A stretch of DNA of 64,000 nucleotides from Psychrobacter sp. PL19. GTDB lineage: Bacteria > Pseudomonadota > Gammaproteobacteria > Pseudomonadales > Moraxellaceae. The position numbers and the translations under genes are program-made. Below the pieces are notes generated by a model. It saw only the letters and a list, made by a program, of their open reading frames with translations. It did not search any database and was not told the DNA's origin. This document shows positions 30,701 through 38,808 of the stretch, piece by piece. Every line of letters starts with the position of its first letter. Position 1 is the stretch's first letter. The DNA is taken from contig NZ_JAGING010000001.1 in assembly GCF_017875835.1 (NCBI RefSeq), positions 2,232,001 through 2,296,000 of the forward strand, given 5' to 3'.

Positions 30701-32195
30701 TACCGCTATCACTAGGTTCGTTGAGCCAACGGCCAATCATGCCGCGTAATACCTCAAGTTGGCGCTGCAAGTTATGACAGGAATGAATACTTAGGCTATT
30801 ATCATATTGCGACAATCGCCATTCACGGGATTGTTGGTTACGCTTACCTCCTAAAGTAGCATCTTCGTACCAGTCATTATCTTTATTTTCATTATTGCTT
30901 AGGCTATTTTTATCCTCTAACTCTTTTGCTGATTCCTTGGAATTAGGTGACATCTGCGCGCCCAGCGCTGCACTCAATCGTCCAGCAGTCGTTTGCTGGG
31001 TTGCGCTCTCATCCAGCATCAATACATCCTGCTGTAAATGTGCGAGTAGACTAAGTGGTTGAGCACTATTTTCTGAGTCAATATACTGAGCGTCTTCATC
31101 GAACTTATCTTGCCAAACCAGTTCAAAATCATTTTGGCTTTCGTTACCAGAGAGACCTGCCAGCATCGCAAAAGTCTCACGCGATTGCTTGCCCAGACGT
31201 GACAGCAAGGTATGTCCATGATCTCGTAAAAACACGCTTTCAGGATTAATCACCTGTTGCCGCTGCAGCCACTGCTTATCGACAATATCTGCCCAGAATA
31301 ATTGCGAAGGATTGTAATGGAGTAAGGTAATATTAATGTGCGTTGATAGGCGCTGCAAAAACGTCAGCTCATTTGGCGGCAACTGCTGAATGGTAAAAAT
31401 ATGCAGCTGGCTGGGTAATATGGCTTCAATATCTATCGCTGCGTTATTAACCTTGTCCGACATAATCTGCCAAAACCTAGTCTCAATAGACGCACGATGC
31501 TCATAAACAGCAGCAAATAAAAGGCGCCACAGGTAGCGTTGTGCAGCTTCAAGCTCAGTATAATGAGCGACCAGCCAATCCGGGGTATCAGTAGCATATT
31601 TATCAAATTTCTTAGAGAGTTCGTCCTTTGCCGCCACCAATACCTCTACCTCTACTGCTTTATTTACCGACCACAGATCTAACCATTCTTCACGGTGGTT
31701 TAGGTAACGGCTAAATACTCGTGAGAAATCAGTGGCCAACGACCACAATCGTACATCTTGCTGGCTACGATCCGCTTCTGCATCCAATAACGCTGACAGC
31801 AGTGGATATAAGGGGTGGCTGTCATTCGCCATAATGTCATTTTGGTAATAGGTAAAATAGCCAAATAACCGCCATTGCATGACTGAACCCGTTAGCACGG
31901 CGACCTCAGGTACGGTGATAGTCTCTTGTTCACGCTGTACGCTTTCAAGCCACGAATTATACTCAGCCAAAACTTTTTGCATCAATGTCCACTGATACTG
32001 CCCCCAAAACTTGGTGGTGACTAAGGTACTAATACCGGCTTGGCTAGCAATAGACTTATCCAACCAATCACCCAATACCATTGAAGGTACAATGACAATA
32101 AACTCTTCAAAAATAGGCTGATTTTTAGATTTATAAGCAATCAGTAACTGCTCAACCAAGCGTTCGGTACGGTGCGACTGAATAATCGTAAACAT
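27723..32195 (-). CDS. recC: RecBCD subunit RecC (chi recognition)
   Basis: From the ATG at 32195 the protein has 1490 residues and begins MFTIIQSHRTERLVEQLL, the typical RecC start. The frame is open a further 43 codons upstream, but that part is unlike RecC. RecC has helicase and nuclease folds without active sites and reads chi. Typical segments are IVPSMVLGDWLDKSIA, FTIQQLPPNELTFLQRL, SIHSCHNLQRQLEVLRGMI and LRNVPFGLVVMLNMDLSEFP. It is larger than E. coli RecC (1122), with low-complexity Asn/Ser/Glu insertions near 415-460, 1015-1040 and 1190-1215. First gene of the cluster. Confidence 0.92.
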   Translation of the reverse strand: MFTIIQSHRTERLVEQLLIAYKSKNQPIFEEFIVIVPSMVLGDWLDKSIASQAGISTLVTTKFWGQYQWTLMQKVLAEYNSWLESVQREQETITVPEVAVLTGSVMQWRLFGYFTYYQNDIMANDSHPLYPLLSALLDAEADRSQQDVRLWSLATDFSRVFSRYLNHREEWLDLWSVNKAVEVEVLVAAKDELSKKFDKYATDTPDWLVAHYTELEAAQRYLWRLLFAAVYEHRASIETRFWQIMSDKVNNAAIDIEAILPSQLHIFTIQQLPPNELTFLQRLSTHINITLLHYNPSQLFWADIVDKQWLQRQQVINPESVFLRDHGHTLLSRLGKQSRETFAMLAGLSGNESQNDFELVWQDKFDEDAQYIDSENSAQPLSLLAHLQQDVLMLDESATQQTTAGRLSAALGAQMSPNSKESAKELEDKNSLSNNENKDNDWYEDATLGGKRNQQSREWRLSQYDNSLSIHSCHNLQRQLEVLRGMIGRWLNEPSDSGRPRHLSDIVVLLPDVDRHHELINSVFVNGEGQDGLTLPAKVTGVVDKSIRQLWEAIRGFYGLLGSDTARFEVAEVLDWLMLPPLYESLGLTHEQMRRACDLLEQAGFVRGFDEAHLQQTLDPQDYDYRFSFAYALDQMALGLVMPEAGISDCLYPEHWQDNTLAEKTVPISAISLGDAPIIEALCRVHTGLDGCRNEYQARYKAENWLNNIENHIIHPYFGALDQTRPMRAIFNAMNGFKSSLRANRHYQRYHADSDIQANSTSNDAFDSLTAVQNEANQVESKLSQVSTLPLKLSFMLDSIEDELESQQVSAEPTGVITFGRFGALRNVPFGLVVMLNMDLSEFPSRDRDNRYDLMKAGLAQRGDRFSEDDDNGAFLDALLCARNACWIFYNGQRLTDTHEHLPANPVSELLHFLQGEVTWQWNPLIDEQKKLDDLDNKQHANSLDSSDVLTAQVQRYLPKLIEQWLVTRHSALPFAAEIFIQHEVSEGSSAPAAKSSKNSESEKNSEQDSGQEMIRLLGRAMQKEKLSQKQTNAPARVWHDVFERLQAQDGADISPPVKVELPSKEDYAHIAQRIESDREADARLDITQVDMQSLYYQVRHPAKHFLKEQQVHIVLPDKDIVHQEPLSLSGLDAYKVNEQLLSELKASTKSNATDNAKDAAESIEKGVSKQQTDSLNALLYDPVMPAGVARQSTLHYQQLQMAQQCQEFAEQLSELGIDIDNNSNSNENSASMLLTPCAETMITVCATDINTHGQLQIKGTVPTESNPVNSAKSTLLEISPPLESESELTSPKLWLNILPNSARTQYLLRFWLSHVYWQVARRTTEAQVAADDGKSIWRFNKPSDEHSKYKGKTAFSLAPIAYDAALTELLKWIRFSHIAGKTPMTILPVHAMTYLDKVNDPKNNDSDVAVDTHNHNHDASQSNYQPKRSDFDSWLWSGYNSDVIYDTCSQHELWQYMLYKQDVFTKLMDALPALAKPLFGTMNDALKPL

Positions 32196-32870
32196 AGACA
32201 ATAATCTGATTAGAATAGTGAAGTGGAAGAAAAAATGATGAGTACTATAGTTAAAATACCTTAAAAACGCGACGGTACTACTGGTATAAGCTTTTTGCAG
32301 CCTCTGTCTGCTTAGGCACAGCAAACAAGAACAACTTATGCCAGCAGTAGGTTATGTATCGATATTACTTTTCATTGACTATAGTGGTGATAGGCTTAAT
32401 CACAAGCGTTGTTATTTAATAATTTTGTTAGAGTAGATAATAAAATTCTACAACGCGCTAGATAATGCTAACAAAAACAAACTGGTTTAGATGGCCTTAG
32501 AGTAATCATCAAAGCAATTCTCAGGAATATATGAGTAAAATCATTGCGGATACAGCTAGCTTTAGAGCAAAAAGACGCAGACAACAACTATCAATTTATG
32601 TTTATCATTCGTGCCTGCCCATTATTTCTGCTAAAATAATAATTACAAATTAAATGATAATAGTGGCAACTAAAAACAAAGCTTTACTTAATTATCGCAA
32701 GATTATAACTAACGAGTGTGCCATTGATTAATCATGTTTACCAGCATATAAGTTGCAGATGCAATCTTTTGCGTCAAACAGTGTCGCCCTACCGCAACAC
32801 TTATATCAACTAAAAGTAAGAGCACCCATGCGTAGATATAATCCTTTTGGCAAGGAGATAATTTAACATT
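32196..32870. other. Intergenic region upstream of recC
   Basis: About 675 bases between the divergent recC (-) and 32871 (+) genes. Two short - strand frames (at 32196-32324 and 32709-32954) lack ribosome sites and recognisable content. No RNA gene or terminator seen. It presumably holds the recCBD promoter. Confidence 0.45.
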
Positions 32871-33365
32871 ATGCCCCTGCGCCCCATCGATGCCATTTTT
32901 GTTCATCCTGAACAGCGTTTGTATGTCGTATACTATCGTGGAGCGCTGTGGCAATTACCACGTATGAAAATTGATAATACTTCATGGCAGCGCCGACAGC
33001 CTTATAATGGTTCAAAAAATGCACTTTATCTCAGTAGTCATCAAGCTATTGTTGATCCTATATTGGCACTCAAACTGCGAACATTAGACCTACCTGCTGC
33101 GATACGCGGTATCACTGTGCCACGCTTTGAAGCCTGGTGGGAAACACATGGTTTTGACTGGCTCAAAAATAAATTAACTGCAAGCCAATCACCACTAGCC
33201 GCACATGCAAAAATGTCTGGCGAACCATTTGTATTTAATCTAACGCACAAACCCAACCTACCTAGTAGCGATAACAGTCAAACAAGCGTTCAAGTCGTAG
33301 CCACAGATATCTTTACCGATATGCTGGCAGACTTAGCGGATGAAGTGATGCAGCAGCCACTCTAA
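32871..33365 (+). CDS. Hypothetical protein
   Basis: The 164-residue protein is not one I recognise. It has no signal peptide or membrane segment. Visible features are a tyrosine-rich start (YVVYYRGALWQLPR), the segment GITVPRFEAWWETHGFDWLK near residues 80-100, and an acidic helical C-terminus. AAGGAG is present but 13 bases before the ATG. It is followed 65 bases later by a ModA-like gene and may be co-transcribed. Confidence 0.62.
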   Translation: MPLRPIDAIFVHPEQRLYVVYYRGALWQLPRMKIDNTSWQRRQPYNGSKNALYLSSHQAIVDPILALKLRTLDLPAAIRGITVPRFEAWWETHGFDWLKNKLTASQSPLAAHAKMSGEPFVFNLTHKPNLPSSDNSQTSVQVVATDIFTDMLADLADEVMQQPL

Positions 33366-33430
33366 TCCAAATAAGACCTCATAACTATTTAAATTTCTAA
33401 CTAAACTGATTAAGAAACGAGCCGTTAACT

Positions 33431-34225
33431 ATGAAAGATTATAAGGTGCTGTTGATTGGGCTGATCTTATTGATGCTAATTATCTCTAACAGTGTCTTCA
33501 CATGGCTATGGCAGAGTAATCGTAAAAATGTAGACCCATTACCGATCGTTGCCAACGAAGCTACGAACAGTCAGCTGTCTGCCAATGCCTCAGAAGACCT
33601 AGATACAGCTATCAGCAATGTTTTATATGTGCAGGCAGAGGATAAACTACAAGTTCCCCTAGATGATGTCATCATAAGCTTTGAATCGCGCTATCCAAAT
33701 GTACAGGTCTTAGCCCGCTACGTTTCCAATAGCATGTTACTTACCTTACCCGATAGCCGTATCTCTGGTAACGAACCTTCGAAATCTATGGTCAATGTTG
33801 ACCTCATTATTGCTGATGATGGTCTCACCCAAGCTCAACTATCTTCCCTACAAACTTTAATTAATGAGGCTCAAACCAAGCTTAAGCAGAGTAAAGTCAA
33901 TGCTGATGCTGATGCTGATGCTGATAGTATGGCGCAGGATGACACTGCTAATAACGAAGCTCGCAATCTGACTTCATTTAGCTATGGGATAAAAGAGTCA
34001 CAAGCAGTTGATGGTGTTGTCTTAACGGATAATCCTATTGCCATTAGCTTTCGTAATTTTTTATTGTCAAGCGCTGGGCAAGACGTATTAAAAAAATATG
34101 ATTATGGCAATATCGACGGTTATAGAAATAACATGGACGACTTGTTTAATACTAAATCACAGGCAAAATCAGCAGTAGATAAAAGCTCAGTGACAGTCAC
34201 TGATGCGCTCAGCAATGGAAAGTAA
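33431..34225 (+). CDS. ModA-like periplasmic protein with N-terminal anchor
   Basis: The 264-residue protein has one N-terminal hydrophobic segment (about 5-25) without a clear cleavage site, then a divergent periplasmic-binding-protein-like domain. The C-terminal ISFRNFLLSSAGQDVLKKYDYG resembles the end of molybdate-binding ModA proteins, where that helix follows the hinge. The middle holds an Ala-Asp repeat coded by GCTGAT units at about 33899-33925. No ModB/ModC permease genes are nearby, and the ligand loops are not recognisable, so molybdate binding is unproven. It lies just upstream of tRNA-Arg. Confidence 0.6.
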   Translation: MKDYKVLLIGLILLMLIISNSVFTWLWQSNRKNVDPLPIVANEATNSQLSANASEDLDTAISNVLYVQAEDKLQVPLDDVIISFESRYPNVQVLARYVSNSMLLTLPDSRISGNEPSKSMVNVDLIIADDGLTQAQLSSLQTLINEAQTKLKQSKVNADADADADSMAQDDTANNEARNLTSFSYGIKESQAVDGVVLTDNPIAISFRNFLLSSAGQDVLKKYDYGNIDGYRNNMDDLFNTKSQAKSAVDKSSVTVTDALSNGK

Positions 34226-34289
34226 TCGCACCTGCCTTTCATTGATTGCTTTTTTAAGTATTTTTTCTTACAATGGCATTCCTTATAAT

Positions 34290-34365
34290 GCGCCTATAGC
34301 TCAACAGGATAGAGCAGTTGCCTCCTAAGCGATCGATCCGAGTTCGAGTCTTGGTGGGCGCACCA
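34290..34365 (+). tRNA. tRNA-Arg (anticodon CCT)
   Basis: The 76-base cloverleaf folds by eye. The acceptor GCGCCTA pairs with TGGGCGC, the D stem is GCTC/GAGC, and the anticodon stem GTTGC/GCGAT encloses loop CTCCTAA. The T stem CCGAG/CTTGG encloses TTCGAGT, and CCA is encoded. Anticodon CCT reads the AGG arginine codon. Its 3' end is the integration site of the island that begins here; integration restores an intact tRNA end. The original terminator now lies after the island at 52519-52550. Confidence 0.95.
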
Positions 34366-34367
34366 AT
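34352..34367. repeat. attL core, 16-bp direct repeat
   Basis: TGGTGGGCGCACCAAT overlaps the last 14 bases of tRNA-Arg plus two bases. The identical 16 bases occur at 52478-52493. Confidence 0.88.
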
Positions 34368-34427
34368 CATTGTATTTAGCAGTAACCTCGCATTACCTAA
34401 ACCCTCTCAAACCCTTCTATACAATCA

Positions 34428-34550
34428 TTGTACGTCTCCTGATATTACTTGTCATTACCTATCATCACCTTTACAATGTTGTACATACTGATGTACATAC
34501 ATGAAATTATCATTATTTTGTTGTACACAAATCGCATTATTGTTGTACAT
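34428..34550. promoter_or_regulatory. Candidate integrase arm-type sites, left end
   Basis: Five copies or near copies of TTGTACAT start at 34428 (TTGTACGT), 34479, 34491 (ATGTACAT), 34521 (TTGTACAC) and 34543. Two more lie near attR at 52397 and 52409. The 12-base step between 34479 and 34491 recurs at the right end. Tyrosine integrases with an N-terminal arm-binding domain use such sites. They overlap the integrase promoter region and could also autoregulate it. Confidence 0.55.
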
Positions 34551-34585
34551 GGTAATTATTAATCGTGGCTAATCGAGGTGTGGCA

Positions 34586-36049
34586 ATGGCTGAGCGCAAA
34601 AACTACCTATTAAATGTTAATGGCATAAAAGCTATTGCTAAGCTTGCACCACCGGCTAAACGTAAAAGATATAGCGATGGTGATAGCCTTCATCTAGTCC
34701 ATGACCCAAAGGGTTCGCTGTACTGGGTAATGACTTACCGTTATCAGTCAGATAAAGATATTAAGCCCAAACAAAAAACCTTTCACATTGGAACATACAG
34801 GTCATCAAAGCAAGATGTTGACACCGTATTCAAACCTGATATTAGTCTTAAACAAGCTCGTTCTTTGCGTGATAAAGCGAAGGCATTACTTGCTGATGAT
34901 ATTGACCCCGCCATTGATAAGAACAAGCACAAGAATAGCGTTGAGCAAAAAGACTTATTCAATGTGATAGCGCAAAGCTATATCAATGATAAATCAGACA
35001 CCACACCCAAAAACGTCCAGAAGCTACAAACCTACCTCGATAAGCATGTAGCGCCACATATCGGTGACTACCCTATTCAAGCTATCACAGCTCAAGATGT
35101 GATTAAGACAGGTTTAGCCGTACAGACCTACTTTGAGCAGCAAGGTAAATTGACGACGGACACCGCCCACAAGAGCGTGGCATTTATAACGTCAGTGTTT
35201 GAGTATGCTATTAATACACTAGCCTATGACATTATCAATGTCGCTTATGGGCGCAGCAAGGCGCTTAGGACCCATAAAGCTGAACGTATGAAAGCTATTG
35301 AACAACACCAATTCTCAGAGCTTTTACGCAATATTGACAACTATGGTAAAGATAATCCGAATGGGCATGGCCAGACAGTGGCAGGTATGCAGCTGATGAC
35401 GCTGTGTTTTGTCAGAACTAAAGAGTTAAGGTTTTTTGAATGGTCAGAGATTGATTATCATAAAAACGTGTGGCGCATACCAGCGGCTAAGATGAAAATG
35501 CGTCAAGACCATATCATTCCACTGTCACCACAAGCTATGGCTATCATTGAGCGTATGCGTCCACTGACAGAAAAGACGGGGTATGTGTTCTATAACTTCG
35601 AGCGCAGTAATACCTATAGTGAAGTGTGGTTTAATCAAGCACTCAAGCGCATGGGTTACACAGGCGACCCTTACCCTAAGATGACAGGACACGGTTTTAG
35701 GCAGCTGGCTAGTACAGGGCTGTATGAGCTGCAATTCAATGATAATCTGATTGAGATACAACTTGCACACCTTGAACAATCAAGCGTGAAAAAACGGTAT
35801 GATTTATCTGCACACTTAGCTGAACGCCAAATGATGATGAATAAGTGGGCGAACCATCTTGATGATTTACGCGCTGGCAAAGCGGTTAGCTTTGACTTAT
35901 TGACCCCTGATGAAGTCACAAAAGAAGTGAATAGCAGGAATGAGCAAGCAACTGAAATAGCGGCGCATGACAAAGAAAATTTAATAAAAAGCTTGCAAGC
36001 GCAAGGCATATCACAGGATGTATTATTAAAACTTGCTGAACAGCTTTAA
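34586..36049 (+). CDS. Tyrosine-recombinase integrase of the island
   Basis: The protein is about 487 residues from the ATG at 34586, which has GAGGTG 6 bases upstream; a GTG at 34565 is the longer alternative. An N-terminal arm-binding domain of the DUF4102 type (YSDGDSLHLVHDPKG, YWVMTYRY) is followed by a SAM-like core-binding domain. The catalytic domain has Arg in LCFVRTKELRFFEW (about 276), HGFR (about 369-372), His in QLAHLEQ (about 394) and Tyr in KKRYDLSAH (about 405). All catalytic residues are present. It would catalyse integration at, and excision from, the tRNA-Arg 3' end. Confidence 0.92.
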   Translation: MAERKNYLLNVNGIKAIAKLAPPAKRKRYSDGDSLHLVHDPKGSLYWVMTYRYQSDKDIKPKQKTFHIGTYRSSKQDVDTVFKPDISLKQARSLRDKAKALLADDIDPAIDKNKHKNSVEQKDLFNVIAQSYINDKSDTTPKNVQKLQTYLDKHVAPHIGDYPIQAITAQDVIKTGLAVQTYFEQQGKLTTDTAHKSVAFITSVFEYAINTLAYDIINVAYGRSKALRTHKAERMKAIEQHQFSELLRNIDNYGKDNPNGHGQTVAGMQLMTLCFVRTKELRFFEWSEIDYHKNVWRIPAAKMKMRQDHIIPLSPQAMAIIERMRPLTEKTGYVFYNFERSNTYSEVWFNQALKRMGYTGDPYPKMTGHGFRQLASTGLYELQFNDNLIEIQLAHLEQSSVKKRYDLSAHLAERQMMMNKWANHLDDLRAGKAVSFDLLTPDEVTKEVNSRNEQATEIAAHDKENLIKSLQAQGISQDVLLKLAEQL

Positions 36050-36239
36050 CAACGACATTTAACAACATGGTTTTAACAACTATAGCCAGCATTAGACTGG
36101 CAGACCGAACTTGATAGCGTCAACCGCCGTCAATATCAATTGCAAGGCTAGGACTAATTACCCGAACGATAGCTATCGCACCCTTAAGCTGTCATCGCCT
36201 TGCTCCTATTTTAACTTAAGGGTGTACGAGGGTGCGAAT

Positions 36240-37145
36240 GTGTCGTTACTTGATACGTTGAAAGATAGGCAGGACAAGAAATATATTTCTTTTTGGGGGT
36301 TAGTTTCTAACATAATTGCTGTTGATGAGGAAAGAAGCGATAACACTTACGCTAGTAATGAAACTTATTTCACCGTAGTTGAGGCTTTATTGAGATTAAA
36401 ACTACATGAAAAAGTTCGTTACTTTATTTATGACCCTGAGGATTTTGATTTTAAGCAAATAGATGAGCCAGAGACTGATGAAGCAAAGTTATTTTTAAAA
36501 ATGTTACTTCTAAAGTCTGGTAAAAAAATTGCGCCTACTGAAGTAATAAAAATTCAAAACCTGTTTAAAAATTGTTTTTGGCTTAAAGAATCTATAGAAC
36601 AAGTACTTCCTAATGGTATCGTTGACTTCACTAACCCAGTATTTTTTGGCGTAGGAGAGCATCGTCTTTTAGAAGTAAAACCCTCTTTAGTTGATGACGA
36701 AATACTTATTAAGTTGCAGCGCCTACAAGAAAAAATAAATGAGCTAGAAGCAGAAAAATCTAATGGTAGCTTTGCAATGGGAACGCCAACGGTAGCGCAT
36801 GGCGAACCTAAAACCAATGAACAGCTACTCGAAGAACTGGCAGCCGCCAACGCGCAGATCGAACAACAAGAGCAAGATATAAATAGGCTCAATGACCAGC
36901 TAAGTAAGCAAGCAGACACGCCAGCTACTGATACCGATAAAAAAGAAGGTCAAGGTGATAGTTTATTACTACTAGGCGCAGTCATGCACTGTATAAAAAA
37001 GGCTGCTAAGAAAAATCTTACACAAGAGTCATTAACTCAAACTATTTTGACAGAGTACAAAAGCGTTAGTGGTATATCGAAAGGCACTTTAGATAAGAAA
37101 TACACAGAAGCAAAAAAGCATCTAAATCAAAGATTTATACCTTAA
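36240..37145 (+). CDS. Island protein with coiled coil, unknown function
   Basis: From GTG at 36240, which has AGGG 9 bases upstream, the protein is 301 residues. An upstream TTG at 36111 would add 43 residues unlike the rest and has no ribosome site. The N-terminal half is globular, with a VVEALLRLKLHEKVRYFIYD region. A coiled coil follows (IKLQRLQEKINELEAEK; EELAAANAQIEQQEQDINRL). The C-terminal 60 residues (LLLGAVMHCIKKAAKKNLTQ to the end) are basic and helical and look DNA-binding. I do not recognise the family. It sits between integrase and the AlpA-type regulator and may control excision or replication. Confidence 0.7.
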   Translation: MSLLDTLKDRQDKKYISFWGLVSNIIAVDEERSDNTYASNETYFTVVEALLRLKLHEKVRYFIYDPEDFDFKQIDEPETDEAKLFLKMLLLKSGKKIAPTEVIKIQNLFKNCFWLKESIEQVLPNGIVDFTNPVFFGVGEHRLLEVKPSLVDDEILIKLQRLQEKINELEAEKSNGSFAMGTPTVAHGEPKTNEQLLEELAAANAQIEQQEQDINRLNDQLSKQADTPATDTDKKEGQGDSLLLLGAVMHCIKKAAKKNLTQESLTQTILTEYKSVSGISKGTLDKKYTEAKKHLNQRFIP

Positions 37146-37210
37146 ATAATTTCTATTAGAAAAAACCAAAATTTCTGTAGAAACGACAAGAAATAAACTA
37201 CCCCCTATCA

Positions 37211-37266
37211 TTCACCTCATAGCAACCAGCCATTACCGGCTATTCCCTTAACCGCTATGAGGTGAA
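37211..37266. promoter_or_regulatory. 13-bp inverted repeat covering the AlpA-type gene's ribosome site
   Basis: TTCACCTCATAGC (37211-37223) is repeated in inverse at 37254-37266, 30 bases apart and perfect. The right arm contains the GAGGTG ribosome site of the gene starting at 37272. It could be an operator or an RNA hairpin masking translation start. Confidence 0.5.
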
Positions 37267-37271
37267 CTATC

Positions 37272-37568
37272 ATGACCTTAGTCGATCAGTATCTAAGAAT
37301 GGCAAACCTTGCCAATCAACCAGCGCGTCCCGCTAGTACCCACACCACCGCAGCAGGTCAACAGCGCACCGTCACCGCCAAAGCCGCTACCCGTGGCATT
37401 ACTGGCTTCTCTGCCAAGCACATTTACCATCTAATTAATCAAAACCAATTCCCAGCCCCCGTAAAAATCGGACGGGCTAGTCTATGGCGCTTGTCCGAAA
37501 TCAATCGCTGGCTAGACAGTCATACCCAGTCGTCAGACGACAATGCCAACGCACAAGAGGGTGTTTAA
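37272..37568 (+). CDS. AlpA-family excisionase/transcription regulator
   Basis: The 98-residue protein has a 50-residue disordered start, then the AlpA-type winged/helix-turn-helix: GFSAKHIYHLINQNQFPAPV, then KIGRASLWRLSEINRWLDSH. AlpA-like proteins in P4-type islands activate or serve as the directionality factor for the integrase. The ribosome site GAGGTG lies in an inverted repeat. It is the first of a run of tightly packed genes to 41065, probably one operon. Confidence 0.8.
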   Translation: MTLVDQYLRMANLANQPARPASTHTTAAGQQRTVTAKAATRGITGFSAKHIYHLINQNQFPAPVKIGRASLWRLSEINRWLDSHTQSSDDNANAQEGV

Positions 37569-37569
37569 T

Positions 37570-37854
37570 ATGACGACTACAGCCACCGCCCCAGTGACCA
37601 ACCAGCCAGCACCTAAGACCCAAATAGAAATAGTTAGATCGCATCTAATGACAGGCGCAACTATCACCATATGGGACTCTATCCGTCTTTATAGAATTAC
37701 AAGTCTAGCCCCACGCATACACGACTTACGCAGTGCAGGACTGCTAATTCAAAGTGAAATGATCAAGCATAACAATAAATGGTTTGCGGTCTATTGGCTC
37801 GATGAACAGACCTTACTTGAAAGTGAACTATCTAATAGCGAGGTGACCCTGTGA
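37570..37854 (+). CDS. Small helix-turn-helix protein
   Basis: The protein is about 94 residues from the ATG at 37570, which has GAGGG upstream and follows the AlpA-type stop by one base; the frame is open back to 37543. The region IEIVRSHLMTGATITIWDSI then LAPRIHDLRSAGLLIQSEM resembles the winged-helix proteins found in phage and islands, where the helix pair recognises DNA and a beta wing follows (HNNKWFAVYWL). Function is probably DNA binding or element regulation. It overlaps the next gene by GTGA. Confidence 0.65.
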   Translation: MTTTATAPVTNQPAPKTQIEIVRSHLMTGATITIWDSIRLYRITSLAPRIHDLRSAGLLIQSEMIKHNNKWFAVYWLDEQTLLESELSNSEVTL

Positions 37855-38138
37855 ATAACCACCCCAGCGTAACGAACAATACCCCAGACAGTCGCCTAGT
37901 GACCGTGGATAGTATGTACTTACAGCTTATTAATGCCCGTGTACAAGATATTTATATCGATACAGAACACTTAGCCGCCGCGCTAGATGCCATCAAAACA
38001 AAAGATGGTATTAGCCAAGGTGTTCTTGTCGCAGTCAAAGGAGCATTGCTTGCCAATAGCGAGCTGGCAGGCCTTGTTAGTGAAATGCTTCTTGACTACG
38101 CATTGCCGTACCAAGCGGAGGTATCAAGCCATGAGTAA
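37851..38138 (+). CDS. Small island protein, unknown
   Basis: The 95-residue protein starts at GTG in a 4-base GTGA overlap with the previous stop, indicating coupled translation. It is mostly helical (YIDTEHLAAALDAI; GVLVAVKGALLANSELAGLV) and acidic. No motif is recognised. It overlaps the next gene by 8 bases. Confidence 0.6.
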   Translation: MNNHPSVTNNTPDSRLVTVDSMYLQLINARVQDIYIDTEHLAAALDAIKTKDGISQGVLVAVKGALLANSELAGLVSEMLLDYALPYQAEVSSHE

Positions 38139-38808
38139 CAAACCTATCAAAACCAACCTAAAGCCCAACCATACGCCAGCTAATGAGCCACAGGCTAGCA
38201 AGCGTGGCTTACTACTAAGATTTACTATCTTTATGGCATGGGTGATAGGCATTGGCTTGCTACTGTCATTGATAGCTTGCCAGCCTGTCAATGCAAAACT
38301 GATTGCAAGCGATGACACCAGCGGTTACTATATAGACCTCTCAAAAAACGTTAGCGGACAAGCCAGCCGTAAAATTTTGGCTTTTTTTGTGTCTGTTATT
38401 GATCTGGACTCTCAATCCTTATCAAAACATACAGATACCGCCCCACCCACGCATACAAGCGTACCAAGGGGGCAATACCTCATATCTATGGCAGCACCTC
38501 AATGCTTGCCAACCGACTATGACGGGTTGACGCTGCAAAATAAAATAGCCGTAAGGCGAATATGCAAGGCGGTTACTAACGTTACCGAGAGTAAGACCCG
38601 TCACCCTATACTTTTATTGTATAGCGTGGCATTCACTCAAAAAACGTTAGGAAATAGCTATATGGCTAATTCAATCCGCACGACTTCAAACACCACTACC
38701 CCGACGACCAAACCAGCCACCTTTGATATTGGTGATGCGGTTTTGTGTGCGCTATTAATTCCCCGTCTCTTTTTATTGATTCGTTACGGTAATCAGGTGT
38801 CACAGTGA
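38131..38808 (+). CDS. Island membrane-anchored protein, unknown
   Basis: From the ATG at 38131, which has GGAGG 9 bases upstream, the protein is 225 residues. A basic N-terminus of about 25 residues is followed by a hydrophobic segment (LLLRFTIFMAWVIGIGLLLS) ending in SLIACQP, which could be a lipobox-like site although it lies deep. The rest is a soluble stretch with four cysteines, and the last 30 residues are again hydrophobic (FDIGDAVLCALLIPRLFLLI). The part after residue 175 (MANSIRTTSN onward) could be a separate gene starting at 38661. I do not recognise the family. Confidence 0.5.
   Translation: MSNKPIKTNLKPNHTPANEPQASKRGLLLRFTIFMAWVIGIGLLLSLIACQPVNAKLIASDDTSGYYIDLSKNVSGQASRKILAFFVSVIDLDSQSLSKHTDTAPPTHTSVPRGQYLISMAAPQCLPTDYDGLTLQNKIAVRRICKAVTNVTESKTRHPILLLYSVAFTQKTLGNSYMANSIRTTSNTTTPTTKPATFDIGDAVLCALLIPRLFLLIRYGNQVSQ

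Noticed and set aside
32196-32324. 43-residue N-terminal extension of RecC
   Set aside because: RecC homologues begin at the MFTIIQSHRTERLVE segment.
32709-32954. 81-codon ORF on the - strand upstream of recC
   Set aside because: No ribosome site; overlaps the start of the better-supported gene at 32871.
36111-36239. 43-residue N-terminal extension (TTG start) of the coiled-coil protein
   Set aside because: A GTG at 36240 has a good ribosome site and the extension has no ribosome site and unlike composition.
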